Origin: Lachnospiraceae bacterium
GTDB taxonomy: Bacteria > Bacillota > Clostridia > Lachnospirales > Lachnospiraceae
NCBI GenBank assembly: GCA_024695145.1
Contig: JAILIS010000006.1
Coordinates: 44,783-108,782, forward strand
Length of the DNA: 64,000 nt
Direction: 5' to 3'
The position numbers were made by a program, and so were the translations under genes. How positions within the stretch are numbered: the stretch's first letter is position 1; every line of letters begins with the position of its first letter. This document shows, in pieces, positions 47,369 through 55,838 of the stretch. Under the pieces are notes generated by a model. It saw nothing but the letters and a program-made list of their open reading frames with translations, was not told the DNA's origin and did no database searches.

Positions 47369-47671
47369 ATGATCAAAAAAGCTATAGTTACACTTATCAT
47401 TGTAACATCGATATTCTTCATTTCAACGGCTGTACCGGTTAAAGCTGCCGATCCGGCATATATTTATCCCATACCCGCTCCCGGACCGATAGCTGCAACA
47501 TACAATCCGTATATTTACAACCCTTATTATTACAGCCCGTATTATGTTAACCCGGTGTATATCAAGGAGTTTTATGTGGATCCGTATTATTATGCTCCGA
47601 TACTGACTTCCACATACCCTCAGTACTATGCTCCTTATTATTACTATCCTATGTACTATCCTCTTTATTAG
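47369..47671 (+). CDS. Secreted Tyr/Pro-rich low-complexity protein
   Basis: 100 residues. A signal peptide (MIKKAIVTLIIVTSIFFIST, cut probably after VKA at ~26) precedes a mature part of ~74 residues that is about one third tyrosine, with Pro, Asn and Ala and repeating PYYY/NPYY-like units. No cysteine, few charges. GGTGAG lies five bases before the ATG; own promoter and own terminator make it a monocistronic unit. Such composition suits a cross-linked or surface-adhering coat or matrix protein, but that is inference. No family recognised. Confidence 0.75.
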   Translation: MIKKAIVTLIIVTSIFFISTAVPVKAADPAYIYPIPAPGPIAATYNPYIYNPYYYSPYYVNPVYIKEFYVDPYYYAPILTSTYPQYYAPYYYYPMYYPLY

Positions 47672-47686
47672 AACACAGTCATGAAT

Positions 47687-47722
47687 AAAAGGAAGTGTCC
47701 GCTGCGGGCACTTCCTTTTTTG
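47687..47722. terminator. Bidirectional rho-independent terminator
   Basis: A 13-14-bp stem (AAGGAAGTGTCCG with CGGGCACTTCCTT, one G-T pair) flanked by AAAA on the left and TTTTTT on the right. It serves the plus-strand Tyr-rich gene and the minus-strand operon ending at 47754. Confidence 0.92.
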
Positions 47723-47753
47723 TTCGCTCTTTTATTGATGCTGCGTATGAAGT

Positions 47754-49529
47754 TCAGACACTGCCGGTGTTCAGACGGATCGTCAGGACATTAAGCCCCA
47801 ATACATTCTGATATTGCATCTCGGAAGCAACACCCGATACCAAACGTATCCCTATGTTCTTTGTCACGTCCTCCTGGTTCATCATCTGGCGTCTCTGTTC
47901 AATGTTAAAAGGAACACAGTCATCTTTTAATGACATGATCAGTGTTTCCGGACGGATGGCTATGCACACATGGATACTGTGTTTCCTGTTATCAGCCGAA
48001 AAGCCGTGCTTTACGATATTTCCGGCCATTTCCTCAAGAAAGAGACTTGCAAAGAAAGCTCTCCGCTTATCGATACCCTTTTTCTGGCAAAACTCCTGCA
48101 AAGTACTTGAAACACCGATAACACTGTCCATGTCAGTTAAAGAAAGATCAATACGTCCAAACACGGGCACACCGAACTGCGGAGGTACGGGCATAAGTTC
48201 GTCGATCGTCTTCGGAAAGTGTTTATTATAATAATATGAGTATACAAGTACATAGACGGGTGCGATAAAACCGTTCAGCACATTTGCCACATATACTCCG
48301 TTCAGTCCGATCTTTCCGATAAGCAGCATTGTAAGTGTCGTGACACCGACAACTCCGTCAAGAAAGGCCAGAACATGTACATGTACACGCCTGTTTGTTG
48401 TCTGCCAATAACATGAAAAATGTAAAATAATGATAGACAGCGGCATACAGTACGGCAATATCCGAAATCCCATAACCGTCATCATATAGACAGGATCCTG
48501 GGGATCCCTGTAATAAAACCTTGTGATAGGTTCGGCAAACAGCATGATGAAAAAAGCTATTGCGAGCAAAATGGGAATGAAGTTAAACAAAGCAGTCCTC
48601 GTTGTGTCTATCAGTGATTTACGGTCTTCTTCACCCACGCTTACACTAATCATCATACGCGATACGACAGCCATCCCGTTTGGAATGGCCCAGAACAGAG
48701 AAAGAAATGTATTGGCCGCAGTAAATGCCGATATTCCCACTGATCCCACATATTTAAGTATCAGTGAGTTCACTATCATTCCACGAAGTGCATTGTAGGC
48801 AAAACCTGCTGCTCCCGGTATTCCTATCCTGATCATGTTTGCAGCCTCATGCCACTTGATCCCCTTTGTGGTAAATCGCATAGAAGATTCTTTTTTCATG
48901 AAAAACGGAGCCTGTATCAGGAAATAAACCCACAGTCCTATGGACGGAGCAAGCGAAAGCCCCAGTGCCTCCAGCCCCATAACTCCCACAAAAAGAAAAT
49001 TAAGGAGAAAATTCACAACAATATACATAATACCGGCCACTGTAGTCCGCGTTCTCCTGTTATCAAGGGAAAGAAACGCGGAAAGCTGGCTGCCCAGCAT
49101 CAGCGGGATTATACCCAATGCCTGTCCGAGTACATATAATGTAAGCATACGGCCGATCTCAGGATCATTCGAAACATTGATAAAGCTTCCGATCATTCCG
49201 AATATCAGATGTCCCGCCGTTACAACGACACCGATCATCCCCGATAAAGCAAAATCAAGGGCAAAAACATTTTGCACACCTTCCGAATCATTTCTTCCGA
49301 TGTGTTCCCCGCAAAGGATCGTCGCTCCACCGACAAGCATGGTGTTCAGTGCAACCATAGCCAGACTTATTGGAGAATAAAGTCCGACGGCAGTCATCGC
49401 CTTGACTCCGACAAAATTTCCCGCAAAAAGGCTTGATACAATGCCGTTTATATTACCTATGGATGCCAGCAGTATCTGAACTGGCAGCAGCCTGAACATA
49501 ACTCTTTGTGTAAGATTCGCTTCTTTCAC
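47754..49529 (-). CDS. MATE-family transporter fused to an RsbW-like ATPase domain
   Basis: 591 residues from a GTG start with AGGAGAG. Residues ~1-440 are a twelve-helix MATE/polysaccharide-export-like transporter. Residues ~455-591 are a soluble GHKL ATPase of the anti-sigma/RsbW type: EEMAGNIVKHGFS is the N-box with the Mg-binding Asn, DDCVPFN stands in for the G1 box (a Gly is Cys), and NIGIRLV is the G2 box. The fusion suggests a nucleotide-dependent regulatory or kinase step linked to transport. It is the last gene of the glycosyltransferase/SIS/HAD operon and may export a product or intermediate of it. Confidence 0.85.
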   Translation of the reverse strand: MKEANLTQRVMFRLLPVQILLASIGNINGIVSSLFAGNFVGVKAMTAVGLYSPISLAMVALNTMLVGGATILCGEHIGRNDSEGVQNVFALDFALSGMIGVVVTAGHLIFGMIGSFINVSNDPEIGRMLTLYVLGQALGIIPLMLGSQLSAFLSLDNRRTRTTVAGIMYIVVNFLLNFLFVGVMGLEALGLSLAPSIGLWVYFLIQAPFFMKKESSMRFTTKGIKWHEAANMIRIGIPGAAGFAYNALRGMIVNSLILKYVGSVGISAFTAANTFLSLFWAIPNGMAVVSRMMISVSVGEEDRKSLIDTTRTALFNFIPILLAIAFFIMLFAEPITRFYYRDPQDPVYMMTVMGFRILPYCMPLSIIILHFSCYWQTTNRRVHVHVLAFLDGVVGVTTLTMLLIGKIGLNGVYVANVLNGFIAPVYVLVYSYYYNKHFPKTIDELMPVPPQFGVPVFGRIDLSLTDMDSVIGVSSTLQEFCQKKGIDKRRAFFASLFLEEMAGNIVKHGFSADNRKHSIHVCIAIRPETLIMSLKDDCVPFNIEQRRQMMNQEDVTKNIGIRLVSGVASEMQYQNVLGLNVLTIRLNTGSV

Positions 49530-50083
49530 TTATTCTCTCCTGTCTGATCCGTAAGTATATTAAAAACAAAATCCCTGAGGTCGGAACAATAATAATCCGC
49601 TTCTGCTTCCTGTTCGAGCCGCGCTTTCCCGTAACCGCTGTCCACCAATACGGTCCTGATACCGGCATTTTGTCCTGCCAGTATATCACCGGCCCTGTCT
49701 CCGACCATGTATGATCTGTCAAGATCCACGTCATATTTTCGGGCTGCCTGCATGATAAGTCCGGGTTTGGGTTTCCTGCAGTCGCATATACATGTATATT
49801 CTCTGACCATACCATCAGGATGGTGCGGGCAGACAAAAACATCGTCGACTCCCGTAGCATCGGTCATTCGTTTGTTTGCTTCTGTCAGTTCATCCATTGA
49901 GAATATCCCTTTAGCCACACCTTCCTGATTTGTGACCACTATTGCCAGATATCCCAGCTGATGTATCCTGTCGACACAGTCTTTCGCATAATCAAATATT
50001 TCAGTCTTATCAGGCGGAGTTATCTTCAGATTTTCTACGGTCAGCACTCCGTCTCTGTCAAGAAAAACTGCAGGTCTTTTCAT
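49526..50083 (-). CDS. gmhB: HAD-IIIA phosphatase, GmhB-like
   Basis: 185 residues. HAD motif I FLDRDGVL, motif II VVTNQEGV, the zinc loop CPHHPDG...CICDCRKPKP with Cys/His ligands, and motif III/IV MVGDRAGDI. This matches D-glycero-D-manno-heptose-1,7-bisphosphate 7-phosphatase and related histidinol-phosphatases. Overlaps the SIS gene by 4 bp at the start (ATGA) and the MATE gene by 4 bp. Substrate is inferred; partner with the GmhA-like gene upstream. Confidence 0.85.
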   Translation of the reverse strand: MKRPAVFLDRDGVLTVENLKITPPDKTEIFDYAKDCVDRIHQLGYLAIVVTNQEGVAKGIFSMDELTEANKRMTDATGVDDVFVCPHHPDGMVREYTCICDCRKPKPGLIMQAARKYDVDLDRSYMVGDRAGDILAGQNAGIRTVLVDSGYGKARLEQEAEADYYCSDLRDFVFNILTDQTGENK

Positions 50084-50661
50084 TTTCTCGCTGCGATCTC
50101 ATCCACAACCTGCTGCAATATCAGATTATGGACGGATTCCACAATGCCATATTTATTTGACGGAACATAAACACTTACATCTCCGAGATCCCTCGTTCTG
50201 TTATCGGGTCGAAATCCCGTCAGTGTAATGACATTCATACCTTTCTCTTTTGCGGCCGTAACGGCTCTGTAAATACTCTCGGAATCACCGGAACTGCTTA
50301 TCGACACCAGCAGTTCTCCCTTATCTGCATTCATTTCAAGCTGTTTGGAGAATATATCGTCATAACAGAAATCATTTCCGAGACATGTGATCGTAGGAAT
50401 ACTGTACATTGATACCACTGACAGGCCGCCATTCTTAAGAAAATCAGCCGACATATGCCCGGCTATGGCTGCACTCCCGCCGTTTCCTATGAAATAAACA
50501 GAGCTGTTGTCCGTCTTGTGAACATAAAATTCATTGACGAGAAGTTATATCCCTTTGGTATAATCGGCTGCCGGCACATTACCGCTTTTAAACTCAGTCC
50601 TCTCCAGAGCCTTTATGAGTCTGTTAATATATGGATTGTCAATTTTCAAGTGATCACTCAT
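50080..50661 (-). pseudogene. gmhA: GmhA-like SIS-domain isomerase with in-frame TAA
   Basis: The frame starts at ATG 50661 (MSDHLKIDNPYINRLIKALE), overlapping the glycosyltransferase stop by 8 bp. It meets TAA at 50545-50547 as codon 39, then continues in the same frame without further stops: LLVNEFYVHKTDNSSVYFIG, then NGGSAAIAGHMSADF, to the normal end at 50080. Without the stop the product would be 193 residues, the size of phosphoheptose isomerase. The next in-frame ATG (50454, MSADFLK) gives 124 residues without the NGGSA sugar-phosphate loop. It is either a one-base nonsense change, a sequencing error, or a read-through codon. Family: sedoheptulose-7-phosphate to heptose-7-phosphate isomerisation. 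Confidence 0.8.
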
Positions 50662-51673
50662 AACACAGGAACGGAAATGCAGGGAGCTTTACTTCATTTT
50701 CCGGCAGTTCCCCCGCAAAGAATCTCATGCCCCGCTGTACCGGCTGTGTATAAAATGTCTGGTATTTACGTGCACGTTTTAAATAGCTTTCGATCACCGG
50801 CAGGCATTCTTTTCTTTCCTCATCACCGGCTTGAAGATAAAACAGGATCGTGTGAAATATGTGACGTTCACTGTGTGTTATCATGAGCTTTCTGTCATCA
50901 TCTGACAGATCCTCCCGCTCGATAAAATCAATAAGTTTAAGATATACACATTTATATCCGAGAACGGAATCCATCAGTTTTTTACTGTACATCACAGAAT
51001 CAAGTCTAAGCCTTCTCTCAAGCAGTATATCACTGATCTGTTCCAGTTTTGCGGCATAATACTGCGTAAAAAAACCGAAATGCTCATCTTCATGTATAAC
51101 ACCTTCCGGGAAACGTACACCGCATTCTTTAAGAAATCTCCTTTTGTAGAACCTGCGCCATGCGGCAACCGGGTATTCATTCTTTGTTGTCTCATAAAAC
51201 TTAAAGAGACTCTCACGTCCTCCCATTACCGTTCCTACATCGGAACGAATAATGAATTCATCCTTATGAGATATAACATCTCCGGCAAGCCGCGGATCGG
51301 AAGAGAATACCTCGGCCGAAAAAAAGAGGATGTCCAGATCTTTGGATGAAGCTTCATCTACAAGTACCTGCATGGCGTTTTTCTTCAGCCTGTCATCACT
51401 GTCCAGGAAATGTATATAGTCACCTTCCGCTATATCAAAACCGGCATTTCTTGCAACGGAAGCTCCCTGATTTTTCTGATGAATGATTTTTACCCGGTCA
51501 GGATCATTCCTGGCGTATTGATCAGCCAGCTGTTCGGAACCGTCATCTGAGCCGTCATCAACAAGAATGACCTCGATATCTGAAAGAGTCTGCGTAAGAA
51601 CAGAATCAACTGTTTCCGCAAGATAATCCATCACGTTGTAAAAAGGAATAATAACACTGACTTTTTTCTTCAA
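50654..51673 (-). CDS. Glycosyltransferase family 2
   Basis: 339 residues from a TTG start with GGAGGG ten bases upstream. GT-A fold with KVSVIIPFYNVMDYLAETVDS, EVILVDDGSDDGS, GASVARNAGFDIAEGDY and the metal-binding FLDSDD motif. The C-terminal half is helical, charged and specific to this protein. Typical of enzymes that extend surface or capsular glycans in the cytoplasm. First gene of a coupled four-gene operon leading to the GmhA-like, GmhB-like and MATE genes. Confidence 0.9.
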   Translation of the reverse strand: MKKKVSVIIPFYNVMDYLAETVDSVLTQTLSDIEVILVDDGSDDGSEQLADQYARNDPDRVKIIHQKNQGASVARNAGFDIAEGDYIHFLDSDDRLKKNAMQVLVDEASSKDLDILFFSAEVFSSDPRLAGDVISHKDEFIIRSDVGTVMGGRESLFKFYETTKNEYPVAAWRRFYKRRFLKECGVRFPEGVIHEDEHFGFFTQYYAAKLEQISDILLERRLRLDSVMYSKKLMDSVLGYKCVYLKLIDFIEREDLSDDDRKLMITHSERHIFHTILFYLQAGDEERKECLPVIESYLKRARKYQTFYTQPVQRGMRFFAGELPENEVKLPAFPFLCYE

Positions 51674-51768
51674 TCCGAATTTTCCCTCCGAAATGTATCA
51701 TATGCTTTAATATGTGATTATATCACTATCGGCGCTCAAACACAACGGATGGCTTTGCGGCACAGTTT

Positions 51769-54700
51769 CTACCACACACATATCCTGTCCTGCGGTGCAA
51801 GATACATGGCGTCTCCTTCTTTTACATCATATGTTTCATAGAACTCATCAAACTGCTGAATTACGGTATTGGTCCGAAGATATCCCAGGGGATGAACATC
51901 ATATAAAACCGCATATTCTTCGTTTTTCGGATCTGATAACATCTTATATACAGAAGCGGCCGATCTGAAGAAAGAATCGTAGTCAAAATCTTCTTTCTCG
52001 CCTGCCATTGATAACAGTACTTTCATACCGCCGATATCGGCGATAGCCTCAGTCTGTATGTTTTTGCCGATCACATTCTGCCCTTCCCATACAGTGATCG
52101 AATCATAGTAGGCGATAAGCTTCTCCACTCTTTCTTTAAATGCCGCATAATCTTCATCACTCCACCATTGGGTAAGATCGCCGTTAGTATCAAACTGGGC
52201 TCCTTCAGGATCAAATGCATGCGAGATTTCATGCCCTATTATATATCCTATACCACCCATCAGTTCTTCCTCGGTTATGTCCTCGTGATACAAACCGCCT
52301 TCAAGCATTCCGAGAAGTATATACATCCTGTTTTCCTGAAAATTATAATAGGCATTTCCCTGCAGGATATCTGAAACATTCCAGTCTTCCTTGTCAATTT
52401 TCTGATCCATATTCGTTATATCAACAGATAAGTAGTACAGACTGACTTCTTTTACAGCCTCATAATAGTTCTTTCCGGCCAGATCTATACCTTCGTAATA
52501 GTACTTCCATTTGTCAGGATATACTGCGGCAATATCTATCGCATCGAGTTTTTCGATCGCTTTTTTACGTGTTGCCTCCGAAAGCCATTCTTCATCTTCA
52601 AGCATGGTACGGTATGATGCGATCATACGTTCACAAAGATTTGTAATATCCTCTTTCATCTTAACACGATCATATTTTTCGAGGTAAGCTCTGGACAGAG
52701 CCTCCGGCAGAGTTGCCTTGGTATTCATTAAAGCGAGTTTGTCATATGACACAAATCCGCTTCCGCCATTTATGGCATGCGTCCTCTTCCCTACGGTCTC
52801 GTATGCTTCACGATCTGTCAGATATGCGGCGGTATCCACATAATCTGTAAGCATATAAGCCTTGATCAGATCAAGATTTTCCTCCGTATATATATCATTA
52901 AGCGATCTGATATACTCCGGATTAAAGATACAGACTTCTTTTGCACCGTCATACACTCCGGCAAAGATAAGCTTAAGCAGTGGAATATCGGGTGAAAGCT
53001 CAGCCGCCTCTTCCGGTGTATAAACATTATTACATTTATCATAGAAATCCGGCTCCATCTGCTCTTCCATCGTGTATGCATGCTCCGCAAGCTTAGTCTC
53101 AAACGCGATTCTGTCCTCATAGATTTTTACAGCTTCTTCCTCGCTGTACATAAGACGCTTGAGCAACGTGATCATCTCTTCCCGATAAGCGTCATAAGAC
53201 CTGTCTCCGTATTCAGTACGATCCCTGTACTCATTGGCATCCTCCAGCCAGAAATACGGATCTTTTACACGGACAATATAACGGGATGAATCATCAAAAG
53301 ACGGGCTGTTTTCGACTATGAACAGGCCCTGAACACCGTATGATCTTTCAACATCACAAAGAAAATCAGTCACATCGTCAATTGACTGTAAGGAATTGAT
53401 CGTATTAACAGTCTCTCTCATCGGAGACATACCCTCCGCGTTTCTTCTGTCCCAGTCAATGGCAATATTATAAAATTCGCGTACGAGCTCGGCATCTGTT
53501 CCGGTCACATTCTCATCCGCTATCATTTCAAGTGCTTTTTTATCTGCTGCGACCGAGGCCCCGTTATGCGTTCCTGCAAAATTGATCCAGCCATCCGGTA
53601 TATCCGTAGTTTCTATCCAGTCACGATTAACATAAAGGTGAAAATCATCCTTGGGAGACGGCACCATATCTTTGGTGATATTCTCTTTTATATCGGAATT
53701 GATCCAGGGGCTTCCACCGGTTGTGATGAGTTCTTCCTCGTCATCTGACACGCTGACATAAGGGACAGCAGCTTCATAAAGATCAGACAGCCATGTGTTA
53801 CCGTTTGCCCTCTTTTCATCAAGTGTATTGACGATAACGGATCTTACTCTTGCTTTATCATCCGTTCCGGGATACATCATGGAACTTGTGGCACTTATCA
53901 CATAATATCTGCCCTCATCAGACCCGAGATAGATCATCTCATGACCTTTAAAGAACAGTATCGCGCCCGGAGCAAGAGTATCAAGAAGTTCCTTCTTCTC
54001 ATCGTCATCAGATTCTGAGATATCATATTTTTCAACCGGCATCGCTGACTGCCATACCGTATTTCTCGGAAGTTCCAATCCGAAACACTTGTATACGTCC
54101 CTGACGTAGCTCGAACAGTCAACAGATGAGAGCATGCCGCCCCAGCCGTATGTATCTCCAAGTTTTTTGTACGCCTGATCTACAATGTTTGCGCTTGTAA
54201 GCGGAAGAAATCCGTCATTCAGCCCGTGATAGACCGAAACAAGAGCTTTCTTTTTGGCATACATTCCGTTCTCATCCCTTATGGGTATCCATACCGGATA
54301 ATTATAATAAGTACTGCGATTTGCTATCATTGTCCCGTATTCGTAAGGCTCCACCTTTTCAAGCACGGTACCCATTGTAAGAACAAGTCCCGACAGCTCG
54401 GGATTGGTGTTGGACTGTTCCAGCATGATCTTTGAATCCGTGACGACCATATATTTACCGTCGCGGAACTGCCATGCTTTAAGCCACTCATCCTTATCAA
54501 TGCATATTGCTATATCTTCCGCCGGTATCCATCCGGAAACACAGGATGTGTTGCAGAAGTAATAATCACCCAGCGCCGATGTCCCCCTCACCGTGACCGG
54601 TTCTCCGACACGTACGGACGAATTCTGAACATTGTCAAAATCATTATCACCGGGATCATCCGCTATGATCTGCTCTGTAGGATATGCCCTCACATCAGAC

Positions 54701-55146
54701 CGGTGAACAACTATACCGTATCTGATCTTTTGATCTGTTGACGCCTCGGGATCATCAATGTTTTCAAGTATATCCATCACATACTTTCCGGATACGGCAT
54801 TTTCGGATCCATCATAATGATCTCCGTCAAGAAAGGCGGAAAGTTCCGACATTGCCTGCTTCCATCTGGCACGGTTTTCAAACACACCGTCGAATGTATC
54901 GGTTTTCGATACAAGGTCATTCATGTTACATTCCTCACATGCAACAAATGACTCGTTAAGGTGTTTTATCTCATCTGCATCAGCCAGTATCTCATCGGCT
55001 CCTTCCAGATCCTTCACCCAGTATTCACCGGACAGCATACTATCCGATACTTCCGGAAGAGTTTTGACATCCGCAAATGTTACGGTCGGAAATGCCAGGG
55101 TGATCGCAAGTGTATAAGAAATCAGTCTTTTGATCTTCAATATCAT
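51769..55146 (-). CDS. Exported NlpC/P60-M13 metallopeptidase fusion
   Basis: 1125 residues. Signal peptide to ~25 (AFPTVTFA); a TTG start at 55140 gives MKIKRLIS and better ribosome-site spacing. A stabilising helical part and two SH3-like stretches (~140-290, GIVVHRSDVRAYPTE) precede an NlpC/P60 cysteine endopeptidase (~320-465): Cys344 in SVDCSSYVRD and His402 in FKGHEMIYL. Residues ~480-1125 form an M13 (neprilysin-like) peptidase with the zinc motif HEISH (starting at 972), the third ligand Glu1033 in NIQTEAIADIGG and a C-terminal VW ending. It would cut cell-wall peptide stems with one domain and peptides with the other. Followed by the glycosyltransferase operon after 95 bases. Confidence 0.88.
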   Translation of the reverse strand: MILKIKRLISYTLAITLAFPTVTFADVKTLPEVSDSMLSGEYWVKDLEGADEILADADEIKHLNESFVACEECNMNDLVSKTDTFDGVFENRARWKQAMSELSAFLDGDHYDGSENAVSGKYVMDILENIDDPEASTDQKIRYGIVVHRSDVRAYPTEQIIADDPGDNDFDNVQNSSVRVGEPVTVRGTSALGDYYFCNTSCVSGWIPAEDIAICIDKDEWLKAWQFRDGKYMVVTDSKIMLEQSNTNPELSGLVLTMGTVLEKVEPYEYGTMIANRSTYYNYPVWIPIRDENGMYAKKKALVSVYHGLNDGFLPLTSANIVDQAYKKLGDTYGWGGMLSSVDCSSYVRDVYKCFGLELPRNTVWQSAMPVEKYDISESDDDEKKELLDTLAPGAILFFKGHEMIYLGSDEGRYYVISATSSMMYPGTDDKARVRSVIVNTLDEKRANGNTWLSDLYEAAVPYVSVSDDEEELITTGGSPWINSDIKENITKDMVPSPKDDFHLYVNRDWIETTDIPDGWINFAGTHNGASVAADKKALEMIADENVTGTDAELVREFYNIAIDWDRRNAEGMSPMRETVNTINSLQSIDDVTDFLCDVERSYGVQGLFIVENSPSFDDSSRYIVRVKDPYFWLEDANEYRDRTEYGDRSYDAYREEMITLLKRLMYSEEEAVKIYEDRIAFETKLAEHAYTMEEQMEPDFYDKCNNVYTPEEAAELSPDIPLLKLIFAGVYDGAKEVCIFNPEYIRSLNDIYTEENLDLIKAYMLTDYVDTAAYLTDREAYETVGKRTHAINGGSGFVSYDKLALMNTKATLPEALSRAYLEKYDRVKMKEDITNLCERMIASYRTMLEDEEWLSEATRKKAIEKLDAIDIAAVYPDKWKYYYEGIDLAGKNYYEAVKEVSLYYLSVDITNMDQKIDKEDWNVSDILQGNAYYNFQENRMYILLGMLEGGLYHEDITEEELMGGIGYIIGHEISHAFDPEGAQFDTNGDLTQWWSDEDYAAFKERVEKLIAYYDSITVWEGQNVIGKNIQTEAIADIGGMKVLLSMAGEKEDFDYDSFFRSAASVYKMLSDPKNEEYAVLYDVHPLGYLRTNTVIQQFDEFYETYDVKEGDAMYLAPQDRICVW

Positions 55147-55210
55147 TCTCCTATTATTAATCCGGCATGGTCATATAAACCCTCAGCCGTTTCTCTCAGT
55201 GACAGTATGA

Positions 55211-55786
55211 TTATAGCATACCTTTCTTTTTTACCGAATAACCGAACTTGCCGAGTTTTTTTCCGAGCGTGAAGTATTCTCCGTGTGAATATGCGATCAG
55301 GCCGGAAGCGGCAAGATCAAATTTACCGTCAGCATTCATATAGGACTCATCAACTGTTACCCCGACAATGTCTGCCGTAAACATATCATGGGAACCGAGC
55401 GGGATCATATCCCTGACTTTGCAGTATATGTTCACGGGACTTTCCTCGATGGCCGGAATGCCCATGTACCCGGAAACGTATTCAGTCAGATCCTGCTCCT
55501 TGAATTTGTCGTGATCCTTTCCGGATACGACTCCACACCAGTCGCACGCGCGGGTCAGCGGTTCGTTTACGAGATTGATCACAAATTCACCGGTCTCCTT
55601 AATAATATCATGTGAATACCGCTCGCTGCGTACGGAGATCGAAACCATTGCAGGATCGGAACATATGGTACCTGCCCATGCGACCGTGATTATATTTGCT
55701 TTTTCTTCAGGTCTTTTGCAACTGATCATAACGACCGGCAAGGGATACAGCATATTGCCGGGTTTCCAGTTCTGTTTGCTCATCAT
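55211..55786 (-). CDS. Flavin-reductase-like FMN-binding protein
   Basis: 191 residues from ATG 55786 (GGAGGG six bases upstream; GTG and TTG codons precede it in frame). FMN-binding split-barrel pattern: YPLPVVMISCKRPE, NIITVAWAGTICSDPAMVSISVR, ERYSHDIIKETGEFVINL and WCGVVSGKDHDKF. Such proteins reduce or bind flavin in the cytoplasm. It lies between two exported peptidase-type genes on the same strand with no clear functional link. Confidence 0.88.
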   Translation of the reverse strand: MMSKQNWKPGNMLYPLPVVMISCKRPEEKANIITVAWAGTICSDPAMVSISVRSERYSHDIIKETGEFVINLVNEPLTRACDWCGVVSGKDHDKFKEQDLTEYVSGYMGIPAIEESPVNIYCKVRDMIPLGSHDMFTADIVGVTVDESYMNADGKFDLAASGLIAYSHGEYFTLGKKLGKFGYSVKKKGML

Positions 55787-55838
55787 CAACACCCTCCATA
55801 CAATCCTGACAGATATCCCTCAGGTTTGATTTTCCCGA

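Noticed and set aside
50080..50454. A separate 124-residue gene starting at MSADFLK
   Set aside because: The same frame upstream contains the missing SIS N-terminus and its NGGSA loop, so this is the remainder of an interrupted gene rather than an intact short one.
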